A stretch of DNA of 64,000 nucleotides from Metellina segmentata (Eukaryota > Arthropoda > Arachnida > Araneae > Tetragnathidae). This document shows positions 44,768 through 57,658 of this stretch, piece by piece. Position 1 is the first letter of the stretch. Every line of letters begins with the position of its first letter. The position numbers were made by a program, and so were the translations under genes. The notes under the pieces were generated by a model. That model saw nothing but the letters and a program-made list of their open reading frames with translations, had not been told where the DNA came from and ran no database searches. The stretch spans positions 78,723,641-78,787,640 of the forward strand of contig OX375872.1 in assembly GCA_947359465.1 (NCBI GenBank). The letters run 5' to 3'.

Positions 44768-44818
44768 AACCCGTTGTGTCGCTCCAGTGTGACATTAATT
44801 CAACTACATACTTACCTT
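44768..44818 (+). mobile_element. SINE 3' end fragment (plus strand)
   Basis: AACCCGTTGTGTCGCTCCAG, then TGTGACATTAATTCAACTAC and ATACTTACC, match the 3' terminus of the SINE family, including the TACC-like tail. Confidence 0.7.
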
Positions 44819-45194
44819 GATTTGCTTGGGTGTGAGTCGTGATGATCTTGAGAAGGCTCCTGCCTTGGTGATGGACTTCCTGAGGGAGAATTATTTAGTG
44901 GATCTGGTCTAGTATATTCTAGATTGGGTGGAATAAGTAACAACAACATACCTACCAAAATACAAAGTGACTATTCTCCTAATAATTCAAGGATATACAA
45001 AGTAAAAATAAATTTCGACAGTAAACAGGATGTGACGCAACCCATTGGCACTAACTTAGAAAAATTATTCCCGCAGGTGGGGTGAGTGCTCAATTTGAAC
45101 TTATAAAGGCTTTAGTACCCGTTCTATATTATGTTGTTAAAAGTTACGATGAGCGTCCTTCAACCAATTCACTTTTAATCAAATTTTAAGATGA
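44819..45194. other. Unique sequence, nothing recognised
   Basis: No supported feature. Confidence 0.3.
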
Positions 45195-45419
45195 CAGGTA
45201 GGCATTTTAATTATATTCGCACTGGAGCAACACATACAGACTATTGGCGGTGGTCCGGTAATAACCTGGAAGGGAAAGATTCGAGGACAACACCACATAA
45301 TTCTGAAGCACGATCAGATGACAAGGTTGCCCCTAAGCTAGCACCCCACTTTCCAAACCTCCACACCACGTTAATATGAATGCATTTGAGACCACTGCAG
45401 ATTTAACGCACTTTGTCGT
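45195..45419 (-). mobile_element. SINE lacking its tRNA head (minus strand)
   Basis: CAGGTAGGCATTTTAATTAT (tail complement), then GCACTGGAGCAACACA, the body (CACCACATAATTCTGAAGCA, CCAAACCTCCACACCACG) and CAGATTTAACGCACTTTGTC. It ends exactly where the chimeric repeat begins at 45420. Confidence 0.75.
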
Positions 45420-45690
45420 GTGAATAATGCATTTTTTTAAAACATATTTTATATCATATTGGCATACCTCATTTCCTTCACAAAGAAGGTCGTGTACATT
45501 TGACTTGGCTGACTATTTAAAAAATATTAGTTGAAGATGATGTCATTATTGTCTTGTTTCAATTGAAAGAAAGTATCGTACATCGGTGGTAGATCCAAGA
45601 ACAACACATAATTTTTAACCAAAGTCAGATGATGAGGTCACATCTGAACGGCATACCACTCTCCAAACTACCATACCACGACAACGTAAG
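45420..45690 (-). repeat. Chimeric dispersed repeat carrying SINE body (copy B)
   Basis: Matches 7865-8140 in order and orientation, including the non-SINE part (GGCATACCTCATTTCCTTCA, GTTTCAATTGAAAGAAAGTA) and the same junction to SINE body. Placed directly after another SINE copy, so two SINE bodies stand in tandem here. Confidence 0.75.
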
Positions 45691-45744
45691 GCCACGAAAG
45701 ATTTACTGGATTAAAATATCTCTATATTAAAAAATGTTACCGCC

Positions 45745-46212
45745 GCCGCAGGATTGAAAACTTTTTTTCGCTCTATTCTTAGACGGTTTCCCGAGAAAGT
45801 ACGAATCAGAAAATTAAGTATTTAACAAGTTTGCTCAAAATTGTAAAATGAAAAACATGGAGATGGTTTTTTACTGATGTGGCTATTAGTTTAGGGTGCA
45901 TTAAGTGTTAAAGTAAAAAAAAAAGCGAAATCACTTGTGAAAGGAGTGTTGGCTTGCGAAGCAAACCAAATGAAATTGCGTAGCTATCACCGTGGGTTGG
46001 CGAGCGTTAGCGAGCAGGTGGCGGAGCCCTTGCTGTGACGTCGTGGACCGGAAAGTCAAATCAGGATTATACGAATTATTAAGATAGTTTCGCCGTCGAA
46101 GGAGATTGACTTTGCAGAAGGAATGTTGGTTTGCGAAGCAAACCAAATGGGATTGTTTAGCAATACCCGGAGGTTGGCAAAGGTAAGCGTGCAGGGGGTG
46201 GAGCTCCCTAGT
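45745..46212 (+). mobile_element. Helitron-like non-autonomous repeat (copy B)
   Basis: Matches 21636-22086: TTAGACGGTTTCCCGAGAAA, CTATTAGTTTAGGGTGCATT, GGCTTGCGAAGCAAACCAAA, GCTGTGACGTCGTGG, CCGGAAAGTC and a final CTCCCTAGTT. The GCGAAGCAAACCAAATG...GGTTGGC unit is present twice. The 3' GC stem is better preserved in copy A. Confidence 0.5.
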
Positions 46213-49200
46213 TAAATAAAAATTGATTAATTCAACTGCTATACATACACACAAACCTTGTAAAATGGATACTCATCTGCTCCTTTTCTACCATGGTACA
46301 GAATTTATGATCAATTTTACATTAACATTGTTTCTCTTGATGCTTTTATACTTTGCACAATTTCTATTCATTACTTGTATTTAAAGGCACAAATTATTTA
46401 ATTATTAAATTGCTGCAGTAATCTAATGGAAAATAATTTAACCTTCACAACAGGGACTTCGATATTTACCTGAAAAAGCTGTTGTCTACCACTTTTTAGG
46501 AAATAGTGGACTTTCAAAACAAACTTTTGTTGTAGATAACTGATTGTTATGAAATTCATACACATTGTTTTCTACTAAAAAGCCTATATATGAAATTTGG
46601 TCCAAAACTTTTAAGTCATTCGGAAGTTATTATATAAAGCATTGTTAAAATATGTGATGAATAAGCAAAAATAGATTGAACCCATGTTAATTTTCCATGC
46701 ACTGTCGGAAATTTAATCCACATAATAATTTGTTAAAAGTTAACTATAAGTGTTAAGCGTAATCCCTCAGCTGTAAATAAAAACTAAATTGTTCTAAAAC
46801 AAATAAAATTTTGCAAAAAAAGAAAAAACATAGGTTAAGCAGCATTTAAAAATATATTTTTTTTTTGGAAGCATGGAGAATTTCTTATTTTTACTTTGGT
46901 ATGTACAACAGGGATTAACACAAAACAGTTTCATGTAAATCAATTAATACCAGATGTGCAGGGAACATTTCGATACTAAAAGAATCAATTAGGTTTTGTA
47001 AGTCAAAAACTCTCAAGAGGAGAAAACCCCGTTTTTGTTGTAGATTTATGTACTTAATACTATATGTTTTATGTTATTGCACATGCAGCTCAGCTAAAAA
47101 TGGTCGTAATTGAAAATTCCTTTTGCTATCCACAGAATTTAATACCCATTAATTTTTAACGCTGAAATTCGGTTTTCCGATCGATTTTGGTGATTTTGAA
47201 AGTCTAATGTCCCCTTAATTGAATAAGATCACACATTCTTGTAACGAAATTCTAGGCATTACTTTCCTGACTAGCTATATGAACTGATCTGTGTCATCGA
47301 GCCAATAGAGAACTTTCACTGTCATCTTTCTTGTACCCAAGCAATTATTACTTCAGATTCCAACCTTTGTACCCTCTTGTGTCAGAACTCAGTTCTTGAC
47401 CTTGACAACTTCAATATTCTGGAAAATATCTGGTCTGAAGGTCAAAGTCTTTGAGACCTTTCTTTCAGACCTGCTATTTACCGAGTTCAACTAGATGTCT
47501 TTTCAACCCAATGAGCATTTTAATCAACCATGCTTCTCTCTCTCTCTCTCATAAGTTGTTCTGATAGATAGATTTTCATACCAATAAGAATTTTAAATAA
47601 CCACACTTTATAAGTTGTTCTGTTAATACTACCTAACCTGTCATTACATCGCTCTTCAATAGTATTTTGCTCATTGGCCATATAACTTTCTTTTACTCGT
47701 CCGTCAATTACGTTTTGGTTTGCAAAACGAATTTCATACTTTAAGACTTGTTTGTGTGATTTGGTTCGGATTTGAGGATCTCTTAATGTGTTTCTTCAGG
47801 ATAAGGAGATCTGGGGTTCCTAGAGTTCTCATACGCTAAATTGCTAAAAATGATTTGACTGTCTCGAAAGCGTGAATGATGGTAGTGGGTTGAGAAATTT
47901 CAATTTTAAACTACATTGTAACGTATTTAATATTATTTTCAATGGTTTTGCATGGATTTCTTGTTAAGCTTGTAGATTTGCATGATTTTAAATGAAAAAA
48001 CAAGTAATTAAATACATGATTTATGAGTTTTAATCTATAATGAGCAAGCTTTTATCGACCTTAGCTATATCGCTATTTTAGGTATATCGCACTTTATTCC
48101 TAGTGCCTCAGAAGTATTATAAACTATTTTTCAAGTATTTGAATTAATTTTTATGGTACTCCAGGCAACTTGTTTTCAACGCTGATAGTTTGCATATGTG
48201 CACAGCATTTAAAAACTAATTTTCTTGTAGAAAAGAGATGGAGAGCTTATGAGCTAATGGCGTCATAGGCAAATACTTGCCAATTTAACACAATTTTTTA
48301 AAATTCATTAGATATTTATTATTTTCTCGTGTTTTACACAGTATTTCACAAGGCTTGTAGATGCAAATAATAATCAATTAATGACCTATTAAAAACAAAA
48401 GATAAAATTGAAGAGCTAAACTTCAAAGAATAATAAGTAGAAAACACTAATCCAATAGCACGAAATGCACGTTAAGGATTAGGCAATTTTAATTCGTACC
48501 TTTGGGCCAATGTCGATTTTGCAAGTGTTTTTAGAAACAGCTAATTTAGTAAATTTTATTTTACATACGACGTAGAAAAATACTTTCCAAAGTTTGACTC
48601 TTTTATAATGCACTGACAAGAGGACATTTTGGTGCTTTTTCTATTACCACTTTCATTATCTTGAGAGAGATGATTTGTTAACAAAACTCAAAATCAATGA
48701 ATTTTCACATTTGCACATCTTTTTTTTTATTAAGGTACAGAAATAAAGTCCTGAAAATTAAAGCTTGGCCTAATCTTGAAAAATCTTGAGGACAAGTGAG
48801 GATTAACACCCAGGATTTTCAGAAAACAGTTAAATGTTTTTTATTGTAGTGTTAGTAAGATACATTCAGAAGTAAGTGTTCACTGACTTGTTTAACTTCG
48901 TCACGATTGCACATATCTTTATTTAATTGATTTAGAAAAATATTGCTTTGTTATTTCTCAAGAATTTATAGAAAATATCACTCAATTTTTTTAAAGATTT
49001 TTATAACAACTCTTAAAAAAATTTATTCATATCGATCGCTGAACATTATAAAAGTTTATAAATAGGTCAAATTTGATGGTACGTATCGTCCACTTGTCAC
49101 TACTGACAGGCCTATGCCAATATGAAATTAAATTAAAATTACTTAGATTTTTGAATAATAAACAAAATTATTTTAGTTCATAATAAGAAAAAGTTCGACT

Positions 49201-50470
49201 AGGATAAATATCCTCGTCTGAATTTGTATTCACATTTTATTCAAATCTTACGCATTGATTGAGGAAATGATGATATAGCTGTTTTCCAGATTGGCGAATG
49301 TTCAATCGCGCTCATTTCCATCATATTTTCTTCAATGATCATTCCGAGCTCTCACAATGCATTCCATAGATTTATGTGGCGCTCCACTCTATACGTCATT
49401 TTATATTTAATGTGCTTCAAAGGTACAACAAAAGAAAATCCAAGGAGAGCATACGGAGATGACTGCAGAAACCTCTTTAATGCTCAAATGACTACAAATG
49501 CACTCAGCTCCAAATAATAATGATAATAATAACGGGGGATGAAAATAAAACAAATTTCTCAAAAGCTCTCTTTTGAATAAGACGAGAAGGGAAAAGATCA
49601 TTTATTTGCAACAACTTGAGTGAACGAATTAATCGAAAAGACGTGTAATTTAAAAGTAATGATGATGTTGCATTTCTTAAGCAATTTTATTTCTGCTTTC
49701 GAATCCGCAGTCGTGATTATTTTTTTATTTCCCTCCTTTTACCCTTGTGAGTTCTGTTTTATTTTTTATGGCTTTTCGACGTTTTTTTATTTTGTAGTCC
49801 GCCCCCTTCTGTTTCCCACCTCAACCGTAAAACGTAATTCATTTGTCTTTATTTATATGGATAAGCGAAAGGAAATTCAATGTAATTACTAAAAACAGAA
49901 AAATAAGCACTGCCCCAAGCATCGAATCCTTGTATATATAAGCTTTCTCCCTCTTTTAACTGTTGTCTTCTTAAAAAGAGAAGCTGGGATTCTAAATTTC
50001 TAATCACCCACATTTGTTCAACCGAAAGCATGGCTGCTTAGAAAACCATTACAATTTGAGTAATCAAAAGGGCGTTGCGAATGATAGTTGTCACATCAAG
50101 TATTCAATTCGCATTTTTCTAGCTTTTCGACACGGGACGCTTAAATAAATAAGGACGATAATTAAAGAGGATATACATTTAACTTAGAATTTGATTTGTC
50201 AGCCAATCGAAACAACGGTAAATAATCCAAAATGTGTACTATTAACTCTTTTGGCGACTTCTCACCACTTCTGATTAAAGCAAGTGTATAAAAATAATTT
50301 AGGTATCTCTTTTGAATAAGACGAGCAGCAATATTTTTGTTTAACATTCTGATGTCACGGAGTCTTTTAGATGGGCAGTGGGACAAACATTAAGTAAATA
50401 TACTGAAGTTTAGTTATATGCAAAATACATTCATGTGTAAGATTATAGTTATTTACTCATTCAAAAGCTA
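46213..50470. other. Long AT-rich unique stretch, no gene recognised
   Basis: More than 4 kb without identifiable coding sequence or family repeat. A (CT)n tract lies at 47531-47551, and AAGTTGTTCTG recurs around it (47552, 47608). Around 49600-50000 the sequence is pyrimidine-rich with 60-90 codon frames of no known family. Confidence 0.4.
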
Positions 50471-50695
50471 TTTTAGCATATTCAATATATTCAAGAAATA
50501 TATTAGCATTCCCAAAAAACTATTCTAATATTTTCAGAAACATATTTTAGCATACTCAAAAAACTATTTTAGTATTCTCAAAACATCAGTTTTAGCACAG
50601 CTAAGCATTATTTTAGCATATTCTGAATATAATTAGCATAGTTTATTATTCGGTTTATCCCAAACAGTATTTTAGTATAGTACTCCTCAAACAAG
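50471..50695. repeat. ~31 bp degenerate tandem repeat (array 1)
   Basis: The unit CTATTTTAGCATATTCAAAAAA recurs about seven times. The array is preceded by GAAGTTTAGTTATATGCAAA and ACATTCATGTG, the same context as array 2 at 52815. Confidence 0.75.
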
Positions 50696-51159
50696 GCTCA
50701 ACTTCTAAAAAAACTTGAGACTTTAATTCACATCTTCGAACAAGAACTTATTTTCATTTAAATAACAGCTGAGACCTTATTGAATTTAACCGATTGGACT
50801 TCTATAGAATTATATGTTATTGTAAATGAATAAGTATGTTTTGAAACGTTTAAATCATTAATTGATTAGTATATGCAAAACCAAACTTAAAAACCTTCAA
50901 AGAGTGATTTGTTTTATTCATAATAGGGCGTATCATAAATCAATAATCAATATCGATCATTCATGAATCAATTGAAACTATTGAGAGGTATCTGAAAGTC
51001 TTGCACTTCTTCTTTAAAAACGTTAGATAAAAGATTCGTTGTCATTTGAATGGGTTTCTTTCCTGTACCAAAGCAACCTCAGCAGTTATTTTTAAACTCA
51101 GCCCTTTTCTATCTTAATAAAGCAGAAATTTTCTTTCTATAATGGCTTCTAATTACCAT

Positions 51160-51180
51160 GGTATGCATATTATGCATACC
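51160..51180. repeat. Perfect 21 bp palindrome
   Basis: GGTATGCATA-T-TATGCATACC: two 10-base arms around one base. It contains two ATGCAT words. Confidence 0.8.
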
Positions 51181-51640
51181 TGCTAATATTCCAATTTCGA
51201 AAATCCTCCATTTTTACGGGATCAGGACAAACATAAAATATCGAAATGTATCATGTTGAACAGATTCTCCAGCAGAAACTACAGATTAACCAGTGTTGGC
51301 ATATCTGTTAACACAAATCACTTTTGAAAGCAAAATTGAATATTTCTTCGTGAAGTCGTTAAAAATCAAAGTCTTACGGTACTCCCGTAGAACCTAGCCC
51401 AGTTCAATTTTGGAAACCCTCAGAATTTACGAGATTATGACAGACTTGCGAAATATGTAAAGCAGATTGTTTCAGAAGAAACAGCGGAGAAACCAAAGTA
51501 GTTGGCGTATCTATAAACACGAATCGGATCTCTTTTGAAAACAACATTAAATATTTCTTGGAATATGTCTCGGAAAAACCGTACAGTCATACTTTTTTCC
51601 TACACAAACCGCATGCTTTAGTCAAACCCCGTACATTATA
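51165..51640. repeat. Two-unit ~235 bp tandem duplication
   Basis: TCCAATTTCGAAAATCCTCC near 51190 parallels TTCAATTTTGGAAACCCTCA near 51403. GTTGGCATATCTGTTAACAC near 51294 parallels GTTGGCGTATCTATAAACAC near 51501. TTGAATATTTCTTCGTGAAG near 51336 parallels TTAAATATTTCTTGGAATAT near 51550. Confidence 0.8.
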
Positions 51641-51679
51641 TGGCCGAACCGTACAAGTTGACAGGCACGAATGTAAGTA

Positions 51680-52760
51680 TACGTGCAGATTTATATGTGC
51701 ACAGAAGCCTTAAATGATCAAATTTATAATACACTGAAACCTGGTCGAAATAAAAACAAAAATCACAACCTCATTCAAAGAACAAAACGCCCAAATTCAT
51801 TTCCATCCTAAACCAAAGACCAACCCCAAAGAAGACTCATCTGAGAGCCCGTATCGACTTTTTTCAAAGTACATTTAGAATCGCAGCAGCTTTTCAGACC
51901 CTTATTAGTGAATTGACTACTTTCGGAAAAAAATAGGTTCTTCCGTACCAAGAAAAAACCCAAGAAATTTTTTCCCGGAAAATATAACCCTATAAGAAAG
52001 AGACAGATGCAGTTTCGTTCTATAAATAATACTGCCATTGGAGTCGGAGCGCCCTGTATGCCTACCCTCAATCAGCGAAATGTCCCTCCCGCCTACCAGG
52101 CAACATACTGGAGCCATCAACAGAATCAATGCTGTACGGCTGTGTTCTGGAACCGTAGTGCATTGCTAATTTGTCTTTGGGAATGGCGCTCTTTTCCTTG
52201 ACATCACCACCTCTTCTGGAAAAAACGGAGAAATCGGTGGGGGGTGAACCTTTGTTTCTTTTCCCTGAAGTGTTATTTCGAGTCGGTTCCTTGGTGATAT
52301 TCTTTTCCCTGCTCCAACGTGGATAAGCGGTTGGGGATTCGGTTGGATTTATTTTCCTAATGCAAAATCAGTTACGTTTTCTACCGAAGGCATTCTTTCG
52401 ACCAGGAGACTGGGTATTTTTATAAATATTTATTCGCCAAATGAAGCGTTCGGTTCGGAAAGGATGTTTTTTAGTTGGACAGATTTAGTCCCTAGGATCA
52501 GCATTGGTCTTTCTTTTGTTACTGATTATGCAGTTATGTATCTTTCCACTTTTCTCCTATTTTTGATTATGAATACGTGATAGCTCCCAGTGAATATTTC
52601 AAACACCTCACCCATGAATGTCAATTACAGTAGCAGAAAGATTATAATAAGGTTTGAGAAATAATTTGCGAATTGAAACCTTTAAATCGGTGTTTTATTT
52701 GTTGTGAAATGATGATTGGATCATTAAGAAGTGTAAATATTGGCAGGGTAAGATGGTTTT
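51680..52760. other. Unique, less AT-rich block (about 51780-52500)
   Basis: Open frames of 64-87 codons occur on both strands but none resembles a known protein or has clean exon borders. The balanced composition suggests possible functional or recently unique DNA. Confidence 0.3.
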
Positions 52761-52814
52761 GTGAGTGAAGTTTAGTTACGAGAAAAATACATTCATGTAA
52801 GGTGATAGGTATTC

Positions 52815-53100
52815 CCTCATTCTAAATATAATCTTAGCATATTTAAAAGATACTTTTACATAGTTTTCCATCCTTTAAACACATTCAAAAAGCCATTTTA
52901 GCATCTTCAAAAATCTTTTTTAATATTTTCAAAAACCTTTTTAATATTTTCAAAAATCTATTTTAACCTTTTCCAAAATCTATTTTAACATTTTCAATAT
53001 TTTTGCATAGCTTAGGATTATTTCAGACTATTTAAAAAAAGTATTTTAGACTAACTTAGCATTACTTTAGCATGCACAAAAAAGTATTTTAGCATAGCCA
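52815..53100. repeat. ~31 bp degenerate tandem repeat (array 2)
   Basis: Units such as ATTTTAGCATCTTCAAAAATCT and TTAATATTTTCAAAAA recur about nine times. Upstream context (GAAGTTTAGTTACGAGAAA, ACATTCATGTAAG) is shared with array 1, about 2.35 kb to the left, showing a segmental relation rather than independent origin. Confidence 0.75.
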
Positions 53101-54408
53101 ATTTTTCAATTTTCTTCTTGTTTTGATTTTAAATACGCGACCTCTCTCCCAATGGATATTTCCGAAACCGCATTTCTGATCGTCAATTAAAATAATAGAA
53201 AGAATGTAATTAACAAGGTTAAAAAATCCTTTGCAAATAAAAGAGGAATTAATATAATATATATAATAAAAAGCTTACAGATGAATTATGCCACGGAGAT
53301 ACCACACAGTTTAAACATAGAAATCTAATCCATACACTAGATACATAAGAAAATTATATACTTGATGCATGACTAGTTGTCATCATAAAATTCGCTGCAA
53401 TTAAATAAAATTTATTAAAAATATTTTTACCATCTCAATATATGTATTATACAATTTTGAATGAAAATATTTTTTCCCTCAATATACATATATATATTTG
53501 ATGAAAATATTTTTATCATCTTAGCGTTAAATTCCTTATCCAGTTAACGCTTCTGCACCCTTCAATTTGTAGATATCCTTGAAGCGAACTCCCACAAGTT
53601 TACCAATAAAGTGTGAAATCTTTCCAACTTACAGATAAACAATTACTTAATGGAGTTCGAGTCTTCGCATTAAAGAGAAAATATGGCTCCTTAAGAAATC
53701 CAAACTCGGGAACAACTGAAACCTTCAATTAACCCCAATCAGTGACCAAATACGAAAGATCTAAAACTTCCTCCCAGACATGATGAATCATCCAGTGGAA
53801 AAGAGGAAATTACAGGTTGTAAGAGGCATATAACGGGCAAGATTCCCATCCACCGGGACCATTTGTTTCCTTGTCAGAAGTCCAAATTTCATCCACCCTT
53901 TCTGGTTTTGTCTTTTCCGATTTTTGAGCTCGAAGAAAGTTGCAACTGCCTGTGGAATCAGTGATTTCGTTGCTTTGAGAAATGGCTTTCCTCGGGATTT
54001 TTGACTGCGTCGCTAGTTAAGTACGTGATATGTGGCTACTAGAAATCGATTGGAAAACGGGATTTTTAGCTTCAGACACTTAGTCCCGACCCTGACTCGT
54101 GTTGCCATTATGTTCCGACTGACATTAGTGGAAAGGTCGAGTTGCATTTCAGAAGAATGATTGCTTTCTCGCTTAGGAATTGAACTTCTGAAAGAAGTGC
54201 AGTTAAATGATCTACTAATCAAATGTACGTCACAGTACTAAGCATCGTTATTTTATGACATACATAATGTATGTCAGTAGCTAAATGTAACATTGATAAC
54301 TGGGGATGCCGAGAATCGATAAGGTGAAAAGAAAGCTTAGCTTTAGACAACCTTATAGGTTAAATCCGTCACTCTTTCAGATCCATTCACTCTTCGGTTA
54401 CCAAGAGT
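53101..54408. other. Unique sequence, nothing recognised
   Basis: AT-rich to about 53540, then more balanced (53540-54300). No gene-like structure supported. Confidence 0.3.
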
Positions 54409-54462
54409 CCGTTGTGTTGCTACAGTGGAATCTTAATTCAGCTAGCAACTACCTGCCCATTT
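54409..54462 (+). mobile_element. SINE 3' end fragment (plus strand)
   Basis: CCGTTGTGTTGCTACAGTGG, then AATCTTAATTCAGCTAGC and AACTACCTGCCC, correspond to the SINE 3' end. The 67-codon frame across it is therefore not a gene. Confidence 0.6.
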
Positions 54463-54516
54463 ACTCTTGTTTCTTTCACCAAAGTCAAAAGAATCCAAAT
54501 CACTTCTAGTCTATAG

Positions 54517-54787
54517 TATAACCCTCCTTGTGGGTCTCGAAGAAGTATCTCGTCATTAACAAAACGGATTGTGATGGGAGATATCTTGTCATTAGACAAG
54601 TGACCAGAACTTGATCTAGTCTTTCTCATTTCAGTCTTTCATAAAAAATTGGTAGTATCTTGTTGACGAGGTATATCGTTGTTAGGAAAATTGGTCAAAT
54701 TCTTATGGACGTAGTATTTTATCATTTGATAAATTAATCAAATGTTTATGGACAAGATATCTCGTCGAAACCATTGGCAGGGTTTAA
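54517..54787. mobile_element. TTAA-type MITE with palindrome array, copy 10
   Basis: Left end TATAACCCTCCTTGTGGG (TTAA changed to ATAA); right end AACCATTGGCAGGG-TTTAA, keeping TTAA at 54784-54787. The interior holds derivatives of the palindrome (GGAGATATCTTGTC, GACAAGATATCTCGTC near 54753). Confidence 0.75.
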
Positions 54788-55397
54788 AAAGGAACCGAAT
54801 TTGGACATGTAAGCCATATCTTCTGAACTCTGTATCAAAACCTTGTCTTAGAGCTTGATGGGAGTCTTTTTTTTACAAAGGCGATGAAATGAAGAGAGAA
54901 ACAGACCACATGCGTAAAGACTCACAGGAAATATTATCTGGACTATACTCAGTGAGACAGATTGAGTAGGTAGAGGAAGAGCTTGTTCTGAAGGTATCCA
55001 CTGTGCATGATAAACATGGTGAACCAATAATTAGAAGCCATTAGAGACAGAAGTGATTGGCCATTAGTATTCCTCGGTTGACCTTTTGGGGTGAAATAAA
55101 GAACAGTATAAAATAGAAACTACCTTCACTTAGATTTGTTTTAAGCAAATCGTCGATATAGCTTCAGATATCAATTTTGTTTTCACCCAATGTTTTCGAA
55201 TTTTGTTTTTTATTAAGTAATACAAGGCTTCTGGGCTTCTATAGACGCTAGACAACTGAGAGATATTTATAATTTGAATGTAGTAAAATCTACGTATTTT
55301 TCATTATGTGTTGTATTTTGGAGAAATACTAAATATTTTTATTCATTGTACGCAAACTTTGGACACCTTTCTGAATAATTTTTGCTAATCATTTTGT
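54788..55397. other. Unique sequence, nothing recognised
   Basis: No supported feature. Confidence 0.3.
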
Positions 55398-55604
55398 TTA
55401 ACCCGCCAAGTGATTTTTACAAGATGTCTCGTTTATCAAGACCTGGTCAATTTTTGCTAATGACGAGATATCATTGAAGAAATGTTTATGATGATGATAT
55501 CAAGATCTGGTTAGTTTTTCTAATGAGATATCACCACATCAACAATTGATCAGGTTTGCTAATAATAAGTCACACCTCGTCGAGAGAGTCGCCCGGATGG
55601 TTAA
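55398..55604. mobile_element. TTAA-type MITE with palindrome array, copy 11 (both TTAA ends kept)
   Basis: Left end TTAA-CCCGCCAAGTGATTTTTAC; right end GAGTCGCCCGGATGG-TTAA. The ends are less complementary to each other than in copies 2 and 5, but TTAA is intact on both sides. The interior has AATGACGAGATATCATTG and weaker palindromes. Confidence 0.75.
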
Positions 55605-56330
55605 GATGATTTTGCAGTCGTTGGAGAAACCAAGGGTTCTACTAACCCTATAATAGAACTAAATATTTAAAATTCAGTAGAAATGTTTGAAACAGAGTAA
55701 ACTAATATTATAACCAATCACTCTCAAACTGATGTATTATAATGTGTATAAAATATAAAAAAGGAAACTGATCAAGGGTTTTTAAATATTGTTGACTTCA
55801 CTGTTCGAGTTTCGGCAGTTAATTTCAAAATTTGTTAGAATTCAAAGTGAAATATGTCAGATATTTTTTTTACGGTGAGTGTTGCTTTTATTGAAAAGAG
55901 CTTTAAACGTATATACATTTTCTTATGATAAAAAAAGTTATGTGGTATTATTTATATTCTCTATTATTTACTGCTACCTACTAAAATATATGCAAAAGAA
56001 TGCCACTTTTGAGTTTAACAGACTTCTAAATTGGACGCACATGTACTTAAAACTATTGCCATGGAATGAAAAACGAGGTAATAAATGCTGAGAGAGAGAG
56101 AGAGAAATACTCTGTTTACTACAATTCAACAATCAATTTAATAGTATTGCTTTTAAAAATGACACAAAGTTTTTGTAATGATGTTTTCAATAACCTACTT
56201 GTCATAAGTCTTTGAAGAGTGTACGTAAACTCTTATACGTGTTTTATTAATAAAATATAAAACCTGCAAAAAAATGTTTTGTAAATATTTAAACGCTTAT
56301 TTTATAATTTTGCCATAGTATAAGCTTAAA
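55605..56330. other. AT-rich sequence with (GA)n
   Basis: (GA)8 at 56089-56105. A 70-codon frame ending there has hydrophobic runs but no known motif. Confidence 0.3.
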
Positions 56331-56334
56331 AAGT

Positions 56335-57658
56335 ATAGATTTTTACTAAGATAACTACCACCCATCAACTGACACTTCGAACTAACCGTATTGCTATGGA
56401 ATTACTAAAGCAAGGTGGAAATTGAACTACTAAAAAACAGAATACTGTTAAAATTCAATTTTAAATACTTTTTATTTTTGAAAACACAAATATTTGTATT
56501 CAATGCTTTTAAAACCTGAAATTTAAAGATTTTATGAGATGAATAAAAAATATATACAATCCATTTAAAGAGCTCCAAAACTAGTATTTTACTAATATAA
56601 CCTACAGTTGATCAACTAACATTTGTTAATCAACGGCAATGTCATGAAAACATGAAAGCAAGGTAGAAACTAAAAATACTGCAAGTCGGAATTTTCACTG
56701 AAAATCAAAATTTCCCCTGAATATTAATGTATAATTTTTCTTATCTATGAAAAGACTAAAATCTATATCAATATTTTTGAAACTTGGGACGTATTTTGAT
56801 ATAAATAAAAAATAAAGAAAACAATTTCATAAGATTTAAATTATAGTATTTTACTAATACAACTTATCGCTCTTAGTTTATCATGCTAACTAACGGCAAT
56901 GGCAAGAAAATAATTATAAAAGCTAAGTGGAAATTAAAATCAGAATTTCGTTAAAAATTGAATATTTCTTACTCTTGTAAAACACAAATATTTTTGTTCA
57001 ATATTTTTAATATTTGAGACGAATTTTATGAGATAAATAAAAAATATCTAAAGCAAATTCATAATCTTCAAAACAAGGTTATTTACTAGTACAACCTACC
57101 CCTGCTTAGTTGGTATTGCTAACTAACGGTAATGCCATGAAAATATGAAAGTGAGGTGAAAATTAATGTTCTACAAATCAGAATTCTGTTACAATTTTAA
57201 TTATTAATATTTCTGATTCTTGAAAACACAGAAATTTGGTTTCAATATGATTAATATTTTAGACCCATTTTATAAGACAAATAAGAAATATAATAATCAA
57301 AATCACAACCTTCAAAGAATGGTCTTTCACTAATACAACCTACCCCTGCTCAGTTGACAATGCTAACCAGCGTAACAGTATGAAAATATGAAAGCTAAGT
57401 GGAAATTAAAATCAGAATTCCGTTAAAATGGTAATTGTTAGTATTTCTTTTACTTAAAACACTAAAATTTGTATCCAATATTTTAAAATTAGGTACGCAT
57501 TTTGAGACAAACAAGAAATATAAGAAAGAAAATCATAAGTTTCAAAGCAAAGTCTTTTATAAGTCCAACCTACCCAGTCTGCACTGCTAACCAACGGTAA
57601 TGCCATGGAAATATGAAAGTAAGGTGAAAATTAAAACTCTACTACAAATCAGAATTTT
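56335..57658. repeat. Six-unit ~240 bp tandem repeat
   Basis: The landmark CTAACTAACGGCAATGCCATG (variants) falls near 56383, 56625, 56886, 57118, 57361 and 57587, intervals about 226-261 bp. Each unit also has GAAAATATGAAAGC-AGGTGG, CAGAATTCCGTTAAAATT, an AAAACACAAATATTTG block, ATAAATAAAAAATATA and CTAATACAACCTACCCCTG. The last unit breaks off near 57658, where composition changes abruptly. Confidence 0.9.
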
